A stretch of DNA of 64,000 nucleotides from Saccharopolyspora_D taberi (lineage in GTDB: Bacteria; Actinomycetota; Actinomycetes; Mycobacteriales; Pseudonocardiaceae): the NCBI RefSeq assembly GCF_039534165.1, contig NZ_BAAAUX010000045.1:1-64000 (forward strand), written 5' to 3'. Positions 15,968-24,435 of the stretch are shown here, in pieces (within the stretch, counting starts at the first letter, position 1; the number at the start of each line of letters is the position of its first letter). The notes under the pieces were generated by a model. It was not told the origin of the DNA. It saw nothing but the letters and a program-made list of their open reading frames with translations, and ran no database searches. The translations under genes and the position numbers were made by a program.

Positions 15968-17767
15968 TCAGCGGCCGGCGGCGTAGCCCTGCGCGCCGCG
16001 GGCGTTGGCGGCGGCGCGCAGCAGGCCGGTCTCCGGGTCGCGGGCGACCGCCGACAGGCGGCCGAGCGCCCACGGACCCGCGTCGAGCACGTCGTGGCCG
16101 CGGCGGCGGAGCTCGGCGATGCGGTCCTCCCCCAGCCGGGACTCGACCACGAGCCTGCCCGGCTCCCAGGTGCGCGGGTAGAAGGACCCGGGGAACGCGC
16201 CGCTGTGCCAGGCGGGCGCGTCGATCGCCTGCTGGAGGTTCAGCCCGCCGTGGACGTGGGCGAGCCAGAAGCACAGCTGCCACTGGTCCTGCTGGTCGCC
16301 GCCCGGCGTGCCGAAGGCCAGCACCGGGTCGCCGCCGCGCAGCGCCAGCGACGGGCTCAGCGTGATCCGGGGCCGCCTGCCCGGGGCCAGCGAGTTCGGC
16401 AGGCCCTCGTCGAGCCAGAACATCTGCGCCCGGCTGCCCAGGCAGAACCCGAGCTCCGGGATCGTCGGCGAGGACTGGAGCCAGCCGCCGGACGGCGTCG
16501 CCGACACCAGGTTCCCCCACCGGTCCACCACGTCCACGTGCACTGTGTCGCCCCGGCTCTCGCCGGTCGGCGACACCGTCGGCTCGCCGAGCCCGACCCC
16601 GCTGGGGTCCTTCGGACCACCCGCGCCGCGCGCCAGCGCGATGTGCGCGGGCAGCCGCGGGCTGCGCCCGCCCGGCGAGCCGGGGCGCAGCTCCAGTGAG
16701 GCGCGGTCGCCCAGCAACTGGCGCCGCGCGGCGGCGTAGTCGCGGGAGACCAGGTCGGCGAGGACGCCGGGATCGGCGGAGTCGCCGTAGAACGCCTCGC
16801 GGTCGGCGAAGGCGAGCTTGGCAGCCTCGGTCGCCAGGTGCACCGTGGCGGCGTCGGCGATGCCGCCGGTGAAGCCGAGGTCGGCGCCTTCGAGCAGGCG
16901 CAGCTGCTGGGCCAGGGCCGGGCCCTGGGACCAGATGCCGAACTTGGCCAGCGTCCAGCCGCCGGGCAGGTCGACGGTCAGCGGCTCCTCGTAGGTGGCC
17001 TGGAAGTCGGCGATGTCCTGGCCGGTCAGCACGCCCGAGTGGTCGCGGCCGGAGTTGTCGCGGCAGGGGGTGCGGACGAACTTGTCGATGGCCTCGGCGA
17101 CGAAGCCCTGCGACCAGGCGCGGCGCGCGGCGTCGATCTGCGCCTCCCGGCCGGTCACCGCCTCGGCCTCGGCGAGCAGCCGTTCCCAGGTGTCGGCCAG
17201 CACCGGGTTGCGCAGCACGCTGCCCGGTGCCGGGGCCGCGCCGCCGTCGAGCCACCGGGCGGCCGAGGTCGGCCAGTGCTCGACGAACATCTCGCGGACC
17301 AGGTCGATGGTGCTGCTGATCCGCTCGACGATCGGGAACCCGTTGCGGGCGTAGCCGATCGCGTAGGACAGGACCTCGCGCAGCGACTTCGTGCCGTGGT
17401 CGCGCAGCAGCGTCAGCCAGCCGTCCCAGGCGCCCGGGACGGTGGTGGCGAGCAGGCCGGTGCCGGGGACCAGGTCGAGCCCGAGCTCGTCGCGGTAGTG
17501 CCGGATCGTCGCGCCCGCCGGCGCCGGGCCCTGGCCGCAGAGCGCGCGGGGACGGGGATCGGTGGCGGTGGTGAACAGCGCGGGCACCTCGCCGCCGGGT
17601 CCGTTCAGGTGCGGTTCGACCACCTGGAGGACGAATCCGGTCGCGACGGCGGCGTCGAAGGCGTTGCCGTCGGCTTCCAGGACGGCCATTCCCGCAGCGG
17701 ACGCGAGCCAGTGCGTGGAGGCGACCATTCCGTGCGTACCGGCGAGTTCCGGGCGGGTCGTGAACAC
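15968..17767 (-). CDS. Gamma-glutamyltransferase family protein
   Basis: 599 residues. GTG 17767 directly abuts the TGA of the MpaB-like gene upstream (TGA then GTG), so the two are probably translationally coupled. The start motif HGMVASTHWLASAAGMAVLEADGNAFDAAVATG is the GGT signature. The autocatalytic cleavage site is SRGDTVHVDVVD, with the new N-terminal Thr at about residue 408; the substrate loop appears as SGGWLQSSP and FGTPGGDQQDQ. No signal peptide is apparent, as in cytoplasmic actinobacterial homologues annotated as GGT or acylase. It likely hydrolyses gamma-glutamyl or similar amides; whether glutathione analogues are the substrate is unclear. Confidence 0.9.
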   Translation of the reverse strand: MFTTRPELAGTHGMVASTHWLASAAGMAVLEADGNAFDAAVATGFVLQVVEPHLNGPGGEVPALFTTATDPRPRALCGQGPAPAGATIRHYRDELGLDLVPGTGLLATTVPGAWDGWLTLLRDHGTKSLREVLSYAIGYARNGFPIVERISSTIDLVREMFVEHWPTSAARWLDGGAAPAPGSVLRNPVLADTWERLLAEAEAVTGREAQIDAARRAWSQGFVAEAIDKFVRTPCRDNSGRDHSGVLTGQDIADFQATYEEPLTVDLPGGWTLAKFGIWSQGPALAQQLRLLEGADLGFTGGIADAATVHLATEAAKLAFADREAFYGDSADPGVLADLVSRDYAAARRQLLGDRASLELRPGSPGGRSPRLPAHIALARGAGGPKDPSGVGLGEPTVSPTGESRGDTVHVDVVDRWGNLVSATPSGGWLQSSPTIPELGFCLGSRAQMFWLDEGLPNSLAPGRRPRITLSPSLALRGGDPVLAFGTPGGDQQDQWQLCFWLAHVHGGLNLQQAIDAPAWHSGAFPGSFYPRTWEPGRLVVESRLGEDRIAELRRRGHDVLDAGPWALGRLSAVARDPETGLLRAAANARGAQGYAAGR

Positions 17768-19477
17768 TCAGCCACTGTAGGTTCCTTCACCCCTTCGAGC
17801 GATACCCTGCACGTCCACCGCCAGGATCGGCACGCCCTCCGGCGAGTGCCCGGCGCGCGGCCTCGGCACGGCGACGTAACCGGTGAGCTCGGGCGGCAGC
17901 TCCAGCGGAACGCCGCGACCCCTGGTGAGGATGCGCAGCTCCAGCGCGCGGCGGAGCCGGGCGAGGCGGTTGTTGAGGCCCCGGCCCAGCGGGCGGTCCT
18001 CGATCCTGCGCACGGCGCCGACCAGTCCGGCGTAGCAGCGCAGCGCGCCCTGCCACAGCGGTGACCTCGGGACCGCGAGCCAGTCGGCGACCTCCTTGCC
18101 GACCATGCGGCGCAGCAGCGCGGGCACGACGCCGTGGAAGGCCCGGCCGGGCAGTGCGCCCGCATGGAGGTCGAGCAGGTGCCGGGTGAGCTCGACGCCC
18201 TCCGGCGAGGGTCCGGCGCTGCGGGCCAGCGCGGTGGCGAACAGCTGCCGGGCCTCCCCGACGGTCCGCGGCATCGCTTCCTCGCCGATGCCGAGGAACG
18301 CGCCCGCCACCCGCCAGATGTGCAGGTAGTCCTGCGCCTCCTGCGCGGTGACCCGGATCCGCAGCCGGTCCAGGAAGTCCAGGACCTGCACCGACATCGC
18401 CATCCACGAGATCAGCAGCTGCTCCTGCGAGGCCGGGGCGCCGTGCCGGATCTCGTCCCAGTTGCCGGTGGCGCGCAGGTGGTGGCGGACGGCGGCGTGG
18501 ATGAGCCGGACCTTGACCGCGCCGACTGCGAACCGGCTACCGGGTGCGAAGGGTTCGGGCCGCATCAGGTCGAACGCGAGCTGGGCGGAGGCGGCGGTGC
18601 GGCGCTCGGGGTAGCGGAGGCGGTGGGCCACGCCCATCACCTTCGCGCCCAGCGGAACGGCGTAGGCCGTGGCCATCGAACCGAGCGCGAGCACGGTGCC
18701 CACGTGGATGCCGTCGTCGGCGAAGAACTCGCGGACCCGCGCCAGCCGCTCCCGATCGGCCCACTCCGGCGTGCGGCAGGCGGTCCGGACGAACTCGCGG
18801 AGGTTCGCGGGCAGGTCCGGCGGGAGTCCCGGGGCGGGTGGCTCTCTATCCGGCACCTCGCCGTTCGGCGGCTGGTCCGGCGCGTTCCCGTTCGACGACT
18901 GCCGCTCCCATACGTCGCTGTCGGGCGGCTGCCAGTCCGGCACGTCCGCGTCGGGCGGCTGCTGGTTCGGCACGTCCGCGTCCGGCGACTGCCACTCCCG
19001 CACCTCGCGGTCGGGCGGCCGTCGCTCCGGCACCTCCCCGTCGGGCGGCTGCTGGTTCGGCACGTCCCCGTCCGAAGACCGCTCACGCACCCCACGGGCC
19101 GGCGACTGCTGCCACTCCGGCGCCTCCCAGCCCGAAGACCACCGCTCACGCACCCCGCGAGCCCGCAGGCGCCACCCCGGCACCTCACCGTCCGGCCGCC
19201 GTCGCTCCCGCACCCCGCCATCGGACGGCTGCCACTCCGGCATCTCCCCATCCGAAGACCGCCGCGCCCGCGCCCCGCGGGCCGGCGGCTGCCAGCCCGG
19301 CACCCCGCGGCCCGAAGACCGCTGCTCCGGCGCCTCGCGGTCGGACGGCTGCCACTCCCGCAGGAGCCGGTTGACCTCGCCGAGCTGCCCGGACCTGGCC
19401 AGGTCCGCGATCAGCCGGTCGGCCGCCGGGTCACCCTCGCGCGCCAGCCGGTCCAGTGCTTCCCCGCTGATGTCCAT
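17768..19477 (-). CDS. MpaB/rubber-oxygenase-type (DUF2236) protein with long repeat linker
   Basis: About 569 residues from ATG 19477 (MDISGEALDRLAREGDP). Residues about 1-35 form a helical segment (DPAADRLIADLARSGQLGEVN). Residues about 36-220 are a low-complexity linker of units about 13 residues long, such as SSDGEMPEWQPSD and PDADVPNQQPPD. The C-terminal 330 residues match the oxygenase MpaB/Lcp catalytic domain: FFADDGIHVGTVLALGSM, then VKVRLIHAAVRHHL, with the His and basic residues that position heme b in Lcp. Substrates of bacterial DUF2236 proteins are mostly unknown. It is coupled to the gamma-glutamyltransferase downstream. The repeat linker is unusual for the family. Confidence 0.8.
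   Translation of the reverse strand: MDISGEALDRLAREGDPAADRLIADLARSGQLGEVNRLLREWQPSDREAPEQRSSGRGVPGWQPPARGARARRSSDGEMPEWQPSDGGVRERRRPDGEVPGWRLRARGVRERWSSGWEAPEWQQSPARGVRERSSDGDVPNQQPPDGEVPERRPPDREVREWQSPDADVPNQQPPDADVPDWQPPDSDVWERQSSNGNAPDQPPNGEVPDREPPAPGLPPDLPANLREFVRTACRTPEWADRERLARVREFFADDGIHVGTVLALGSMATAYAVPLGAKVMGVAHRLRYPERRTAASAQLAFDLMRPEPFAPGSRFAVGAVKVRLIHAAVRHHLRATGNWDEIRHGAPASQEQLLISWMAMSVQVLDFLDRLRIRVTAQEAQDYLHIWRVAGAFLGIGEEAMPRTVGEARQLFATALARSAGPSPEGVELTRHLLDLHAGALPGRAFHGVVPALLRRMVGKEVADWLAVPRSPLWQGALRCYAGLVGAVRRIEDRPLGRGLNNRLARLRRALELRILTRGRGVPLELPPELTGYVAVPRPRAGHSPEGVPILAVDVQGIARRGEGTYSG
18835..19370 (-). repeat. Tandem degenerate repeats in the MpaB-like gene
   Basis: Units of about 39 bases, often with the cores CGGCGACTGCCACTCC or TCGGGCGGCTGC, repeat about 14 times. 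In frame they encode Pro/Asp/Trp/Gln/Arg peptides (pattern S/PDG-E-P-W/ERQPP). Length polymorphism between strains is likely. Confidence 0.7.
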
Positions 19478-19595
19478 GCGACCAGCGTCGGAGAACGCAA
19501 GCCCCCGCGCCGTCCCACTCACCTGCCAGCCCGGCCGAACCACCCGCTCGGGCGGGTTCCCCGGGCTATCGTCGGGCCGACCAACGAGGAGAGCG

Positions 19596-20438
19596 ATGAC
19601 TTCCAGCACTACGGGCGCCGACAACGCGGCCGACACCTTCACCATCGGCGGCGAGTTCCCGGTGCGCCGCCTCGGCTTCGGCGCCATGCGCCTGCCCGCC
19701 GCGCCCGCCCCCGACCGGGAGCGCGCCGTCGCGGTGGCCCGGCGGGCGGTGGAACTCGGCGTCACGCTGATCGACACCGCCCACATGTACGGGTGGGGCG
19801 CGAACGAGGAACTGCTCGCCGAGGCCCTGCACCCGTACCCGGAGGACCTGCTGATCGCCACCAAGGTCGGCATCGTCAGGTCCGAGCCGGACGGCTACGC
19901 CTACGACGCGAAACCCGAGAGCCTGCGCCGCCAGGTGGACGCGGGTCTGCGCCGGCTCCGGATCGAGCGCATCGGCCTGCTCCAGCTGCACCGGCTCGAC
20001 CCGGAGGTTCCGATCGCCGAGCAGGTCGGCGCGCTCCGCGAGCTCCAGCAGGAGGGCAAGATCGGCCACATCGGGCTGTCCGAGGTCTCAGCCGCCGAAC
20101 TGGCCGAAGCCCGGCGGACCGCCGAGATCGCGAGCGTGCAGAACCGCTACAACCTGCTGGACCGCGAGCACGAGCCGGTCCTGGAGGCGTGCGAGGCCGC
20201 CGGTATCGCGTTCCTGCCGTGGCGCCCGGTCGCACCCGACTCGGCGTCGCGGCTCGCGACCGCCGCCGCCGACCTCGGCGCGACCGTCCAGCAGGTCCTG
20301 CTCGCCTGGCTGCTCGCCCGGTCGCCGGTCGTGCTGCCGATCCCGGGGACCGCGTCGCTCGGTCACCTGGAGGAGAACGTGGCCGCGGCCGGTCTCCGGC
20401 TGACCGACTCCCAGCGGGAGTCGATCGAGCAGCTCTAG
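19596..20438 (+). CDS. Aldo/keto reductase
   Basis: 280 residues from ATG 19596, preceded by GAGGAGAG. The TIM-barrel AKR tetrad is visible: Asp and Tyr in LIDTAHMYGWG, Lys in LIATKVG, His in LLQLHRLD. IPGTASLGHLEENVAA near the C-terminus binds NADP. It reduces carbonyl compounds; substrate unknown. Its TAG stop shares the CTAG tetranucleotide with the convergent UDP-sugar dehydrogenase gene. Confidence 0.92.
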   Translation: MTSSTTGADNAADTFTIGGEFPVRRLGFGAMRLPAAPAPDRERAVAVARRAVELGVTLIDTAHMYGWGANEELLAEALHPYPEDLLIATKVGIVRSEPDGYAYDAKPESLRRQVDAGLRRLRIERIGLLQLHRLDPEVPIAEQVGALRELQQEGKIGHIGLSEVSAAELAEARRTAEIASVQNRYNLLDREHEPVLEACEAAGIAFLPWRPVAPDSASRLATAAADLGATVQQVLLAWLLARSPVVLPIPGTASLGHLEENVAAAGLRLTDSQRESIEQL

Positions 20439-21748
20439 ACCCCGACCGGTCTGCGGCCGACGCCGCGCCAGGACAACCCGGCGCGGCGCAGGACGTCGGG
20501 GTCGAGGTGGTTGCGGGTGTCGATCACGACCGGGCCCTCCAGCAGCCCGGCCAGCCGCGACCAGTCCAGCGCCCGGAACTCCTGCCACTCGGTCAGCAGC
20601 ACCAGCCCGGCCGAGCCCTTGGCCGCCAGGTACGGGTCGTCGACCAGCGTCATGATCTCGGTCGGCTCCGGTTCGTCACCGCGCAGGCCCGGGTCGTAGG
20701 CGACCAGCTCGGCGCCCTCGGCGGCCAGCAGCCGGGCGACCGCCATCGCCGGGGAGTCCCGGAGGTCGTCGGTGCCCGCCTTGAACGTCAGCCCCAGCAG
20801 CCCGAGCCGCACGCCGCGCAGCGACGACTCGACGCCCACGCCGCAGGCGTCGGCGACCTTGGCCACCATCTGCTCCCGCTGCCGCGCGTTGGAGTCGATC
20901 GTCGCGCGCAGCAGCCCGAAGTCGAAGTCGGCCGCCTCGGCGACCTGCATCAGCGCGGCGGTGTCCTTCGGCAGGCACGAACCGCCCCAGCCAGGGCCCG
21001 GCTGCAGGAAGGACTGCCCGATCCGCCGGTCGTAGCCCATGCCCTCGGTGACGTCGGAGATGTTGGCGCCCAGCCGCTCGCACAGCTCGGCGATCGCGTT
21101 GACGTAGGAGAGCTTGGTCGCCAGGAAGCAGTTCGCCGCGTACTTGACCATCTCCGCGCTCGCCGCGTCGGTCAGCACCGTCGGCGCGCCCAGGCGCGCG
21201 TACAGCGCGGCGACCCGCTCCGCAGCGTCCTGGCTGTCGGAGCCGACGACGATGCGGTCGGGGTTGAGGAAGTCGTGCACCGCCGAGCCCTCGCGCAGGA
21301 ACTCCGGGTTGCTCACCACCGGCACGTCCGGGCGGCCCACCAGCTCGGCGACCCGGGCCGACGTCCCGACCGGGACCGTCGACTTGGTGACCAGCACGCA
21401 CCCGTGCGGCAGCCGCTCCCGCACCTCGCGGGTCACCGACTCCACGGCCGCCAGGTCCGCCGCGCCGCCGGAGCCCATCGGCGTCGGCACGCACAGGAAC
21501 ACGACCTCGGCCTCGTCGACCGCGCCGGCCGAGCCGACCACGAACTCCAGCCGACCGGCCGCGATGCCCTCCTGCACCAGCTCGGCCAGCCCGGGTTCCA
21601 GGATCCGCACCTCGCCGCGGGTGAGCTGCTCGACCTTGGCGGCGTCCACGTCGCTGCACACCACGCGGTGCCCCAGCGAAGCCAGGCAGGCACCCGTGGT
21701 CAGGCCGACGTACCCGGTTCCCACCACGACGATCCGACGGGCGAACAC
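20435..21748 (-). CDS. UDP-glucose/GDP-mannose 6-dehydrogenase family
   Basis: 437 residues from GTG 21748 (MFARRIVVVGTGYVGL), behind GGGAAGGTGG; the open frame extends upstream but the Rossmann start fixes this position. Motifs: GTGYVG near residue 9 for NAD, FLCVPTPMG, KSTVPVGT, VVSNPEFLREGSAVHDFLNPDRIVVG, and GPGWGGSCLPKDT with the catalytic Cys near residue 258. The C-terminal UDP-binding domain has GLTFKAGTDDLRDSPA. It oxidises the C6 alcohol of a nucleotide sugar to a uronic acid for surface glycans; UDP-glucose is the likeliest substrate. Convergent overlap of 4 bases with the aldo/keto reductase. Confidence 0.93.
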   Translation of the reverse strand: MFARRIVVVGTGYVGLTTGACLASLGHRVVCSDVDAAKVEQLTRGEVRILEPGLAELVQEGIAAGRLEFVVGSAGAVDEAEVVFLCVPTPMGSGGAADLAAVESVTREVRERLPHGCVLVTKSTVPVGTSARVAELVGRPDVPVVSNPEFLREGSAVHDFLNPDRIVVGSDSQDAAERVAALYARLGAPTVLTDAASAEMVKYAANCFLATKLSYVNAIAELCERLGANISDVTEGMGYDRRIGQSFLQPGPGWGGSCLPKDTAALMQVAEAADFDFGLLRATIDSNARQREQMVAKVADACGVGVESSLRGVRLGLLGLTFKAGTDDLRDSPAMAVARLLAAEGAELVAYDPGLRGDEPEPTEIMTLVDDPYLAAKGSAGLVLLTEWQEFRALDWSRLAGLLEGPVVIDTRNHLDPDVLRRAGLSWRGVGRRPVGV

Positions 21749-21759
21749 GGCCCACCACC

Positions 21760-21797
21760 TTCCCGAAAAATCCCAGGCTTCCCGAAAATCCCAGGTT
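21760..21797. repeat. Short tandem repeat upstream of the UDP-sugar dehydrogenase
   Basis: Two adjacent copies of TTCCCGAAAA(A)TCCCAGG, 19 bases each, at 21760-21778 and 21779-21797, immediately before the dehydrogenase ribosome site and in the interval shared with the divergent aldo/keto reductase. They could be regulator half-sites. Confidence 0.55.
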
Positions 21798-21919
21798 GGA
21801 GCCTCGTCCCACAGGAATCGTGGCACACTCACGCGAAAGCGGAACCGACTTGGGCAAGTGTTCACCGCACGTATGTCGCTTGTGCCGTAACGGTGTCCTG
21901 CCGTTTAGGCTCACGCCCC

Positions 21920-22882
21920 GTGGAACAGCGACGTCTGGGCGAATCCGGTCTGTTGGTCAGCGCGGTCGGGCTCGGGTGCAACAACCTGGGCAGGCCGGGA
22001 ACGGCGACGGAGTCGCTGTCGGGGGTCCGGGCGGTGGTCGACACCGCGCTCGACTGCGGCATCACCTTCTTCGACGTGGCCGACGTGTACGGCTCCCCGC
22101 GCGGGCGCAGCGAGGAACTGCTCGGCCAGGCGCTGTCCGGGCGCCGGGACAGCGTGATCATCGCGACCAAGTTCGGCATGGACATGCAGGGCTACAACGG
22201 CCCCGACTACGCGGCCCGCGGTTCCCGCAGCTACGTGCGCCGAGCTGTGGAGGCGTCCCTGCGGCGGCTGGGCACCGACTGGATCGACCTGTACCAGCTG
22301 CACCGGCCGGACCCGGTGACGCCGCTGGACGAGACCCTGTCGGTGCTCGACGACCTGGTCCGCGAGGGCAAGATCCGCTACGTCGGGCACTGCAACCTCG
22401 CGGGCTGGCAGATCGCCGACGCGGCCTGGACGGCGACCTCGGGCGGGCTGGCCACCCCGGTCTCGGCGCAGAACCACTACTCGCTGCTGGCGCGGGAGGC
22501 CGAGCGGGAGGTGATCCCGTCCTGCCGGAAGTTCGGGGTGGGCGTGATCCCGTACTTCCCGCTGGCCAACGGGCTGCTCACCGGCAAGTACCGGCAGGAG
22601 CAGGAACCGCCGGAGGGCAGCAGGCTGGCAGGCCGCGGCCAGGTGCTCGCGGACGCGCCGTGGGAGCGGATCGAGCGCCTGCGCGCCTTCGCCGAGCAGC
22701 GCGGAGTGCCGATGACCGCGGTCGCGGTCGGCTGGCTGACGGCGCAGGAGGTGGTCGGCTCGGTGATCACCGGCGCGACCACCCCGGAGCAGGTGCAGGC
22801 GAACGCCTCCGCCGGAACCTGGCGCCCCACCGCCGACGAGATGGACGAGATCGACTCGCTCTGCCCACCGCTCCGGCACTAG
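21920..22882 (+). CDS. Aldo/keto reductase (YajO/IolS-like)
   Basis: 320 residues from GTG 21920. N-terminus EQRRLGESGLLVSAVGLGCNNLG is typical of large-subfamily AKRs. Catalytic tetrad: Asp and Tyr in FFDVADVYG, Lys in IIATKFGMD, His in DLYQLHRPD. VIPYFPLANGLLTGKY and GATTPEQVQANA mark cofactor binding. Transcribed divergently from the UDP-sugar dehydrogenase; little sequence separates the promoters. Substrate unknown. Confidence 0.92.
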   Translation: MEQRRLGESGLLVSAVGLGCNNLGRPGTATESLSGVRAVVDTALDCGITFFDVADVYGSPRGRSEELLGQALSGRRDSVIIATKFGMDMQGYNGPDYAARGSRSYVRRAVEASLRRLGTDWIDLYQLHRPDPVTPLDETLSVLDDLVREGKIRYVGHCNLAGWQIADAAWTATSGGLATPVSAQNHYSLLAREAEREVIPSCRKFGVGVIPYFPLANGLLTGKYRQEQEPPEGSRLAGRGQVLADAPWERIERLRAFAEQRGVPMTAVAVGWLTAQEVVGSVITGATTPEQVQANASAGTWRPTADEMDEIDSLCPPLRH

Positions 22883-23066
22883 CTCCCACGCGCTTCGGAC
22901 AGGGCTGGAAGCGGCGAGCGCCCCAGAACCACCCACAAAAACCGAAACCCCGAGCAACCCCGGAGCCCCGCCACGTCGCGTCACCCGAAGTCATCCCTCG
23001 GACGGACGGCGGAACCCCACCAGCGGCCGACGCGCGGAGGGCCCTGCCCCGATCACCCTGGCAGGC
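22883..23066. other. Intergenic region without assigned function
   Basis: About 185 bases with C-rich tracts (CACCCACAAAAACCGAAACCC). No stable hairpin or convincing open frame until the short peptide at 23067. Confidence 0.4.
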
Positions 23067-23165
23067 ATGGAACTCCTCGGGTTCGCGGCGCTGTTCATCG
23101 GCCTCGCGCTGCTGGCGGCGCTGCCGCTGATGGCGCTGCTGGTGCTCGCCGACCGCGACCGCTGA
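23067..23165 (+). CDS. Candidate 32-residue single-helix membrane peptide
   Basis: ATG 23067 to TGA 23165 encodes MELLGFAALFIGLALLAALP then a further hydrophobic run and the charged end LADRDR. It is one transmembrane helix with a short positive tail, like many small actinobacterial membrane peptides. The ribosome site is weak (GGCAGG just before the ATG). It lies 90 bases before an SDR gene. Homology is unknown. Confidence 0.35.
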   Translation: MELLGFAALFIGLALLAALPLMALLVLADRDR

Positions 23166-23255
23166 CGCCGTCGCTTCCTCGCCAACGGTGCGGTCCCAGG
23201 CCCCCGTCTGGTTAGAGTGCGACCGGCGGATCGCAGCGAACGCGAGGAGACCTTG

Positions 23256-24014
23256 ATGCTGATCACCGAAACCGCGGCCATCGTCACCGGCGGAGCCTCC
23301 GGACTGGGCGCTGCCACGGCCAGAGCGCTGGCGTCCAAGGGCGCGCGGGTGTTCGCGGTGGATCTGCCGCAGGTGATCACCAACGCACCGGTCGTCGACG
23401 GGGTGAACTACGTCGGTGCCGACGTCACCGACGCCGACCAGGTGCAGACCGCCGTCGACCAGGCCGCGGGCGCCGGGGTGCCGCTGCGGATCGTGGTCAA
23501 CTGCGCCGGGATCGGCCCGTCGGCGCGGGTCGTCGGCCGCAAGGGGCCGCACGACTTCGACCTGTTCCGCAAGGTCGTCGAGATCAACCTGATCGGCACC
23601 TTCAACGTGCTGCGGCTGGCCGCGGAGGCGATCGGCCGGACCGAGGCCGACGAGCACGGCCAGCGCGGCGTGGTGGTCAACACCGCGTCGGTCGCGGCGT
23701 TCGACGGCCAGATCGGGCAGGCCGCCTACGCGGCGTCCAAGGGCGGCGTGGCCAGCCTGACCCTGCCCGCCGCGCGCGACCTGGCGTCCTCGGGCATCCG
23801 GGTCATGACCATCGCGCCGGGCATCATCGACACCCCGATGCTGGCCACCGTCAGCGACGAGTTCCGCGCCGGGCTGGCCGAGAGCGTGCCGTTCCCGAAG
23901 CGGCTGGGGGCGCCGGAGGACTTCGCCCAGCTCGCGATCGACATCGTCGAGCACGACTACCTCAACGGCGAGGTCATCCGGATGGACGGTGCCCTGCGGA
24001 TGGCGCCGCGGTAA
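23256..24014 (+). CDS. SDR-family 3-hydroxyacyl-CoA dehydrogenase-like protein
   Basis: 252 residues from ATG 23256 behind GAGGAGA. Rossmann motif TGGASGLG at residues about 11-18, VNCAGIG for the NAG position, Ser in NTASVAAFDG, and the catalytic pair in AAYAASKGG. The closing motif GEVIRMDGALRMAPR and the PQVITNAPVVDGVNYVGADVTD segment match HSD10-like short-chain 3-hydroxyacyl-CoA dehydrogenases, which act with NAD in beta-oxidation. Cytoplasmic. Not part of an obvious fatty-acid cluster. Confidence 0.88.
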   Translation: MLITETAAIVTGGASGLGAATARALASKGARVFAVDLPQVITNAPVVDGVNYVGADVTDADQVQTAVDQAAGAGVPLRIVVNCAGIGPSARVVGRKGPHDFDLFRKVVEINLIGTFNVLRLAAEAIGRTEADEHGQRGVVVNTASVAAFDGQIGQAAYAASKGGVASLTLPAARDLASSGIRVMTIAPGIIDTPMLATVSDEFRAGLAESVPFPKRLGAPEDFAQLAIDIVEHDYLNGEVIRMDGALRMAPR

Positions 24015-24120
24015 ACGAAACGCGGCCAGTCCGGAACCGCGGGCGGGCGGCGGACGTCCTTGCTCATGCAAGCTCTGCCGCCCCGGTCGGCGGCGGAGCG
24101 CTCAGGGAAAGGACTGACCG

Positions 24121-24435
24121 ATGGGTGACGGCGGCTTCGCCACGGACACCGACCAGCTGAGGAAGGGCGCGAAGACCTACCTCGGCAACCTGATCGAGGA
24201 CCTGGAGGCGGCCCAGCGCGTCCTCCAGGAAGCGGGCAACTTCACCGACGCGTTCCGGGGCCAGGGGTCGCTGTTCAACGGCATCACGGGTTTCTGGGAC
24301 GACACCCACCACTACGTGCTGCGGGTGCTCGCCGACAACACCGAGAACATCAGGCTCTCGCAGCAGGCGCTGGTCGAGATCGCCGACCGGTACGACCAGG
24401 ACGACCAGTCGGGTGCGGAGGGGATGCCGGGATGA
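24121..24435 (+). CDS. WXG100-like small helical protein
   Basis: 104 residues from ATG 24121 behind AGGGAAAGGA. The size, helix-turn-helix-like pattern and the central FWDDTHH segment between two amphipathic helices resemble ESX/type VII partner proteins; no signal peptide. Its stop overlaps the next ATG (ATGA), so it is made together with the larger WXG-containing protein. No ESX core (EccC, EccD, MycP) is in the window, so secretion by a distant system is inference. Confidence 0.65.
   Translation: MGDGGFATDTDQLRKGAKTYLGNLIEDLEAAQRVLQEAGNFTDAFRGQGSLFNGITGFWDDTHHYVLRVLADNTENIRLSQQALVEIADRYDQDDQSGAEGMPG

Noticed and set aside
18835..19370. CRISPR-like or mobile repeat
   Set aside because: Repeats are degenerate, of varying unit length and stay in frame in the MpaB-like gene, so they are coding low-complexity repeats. 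No spacer pattern or cas genes.
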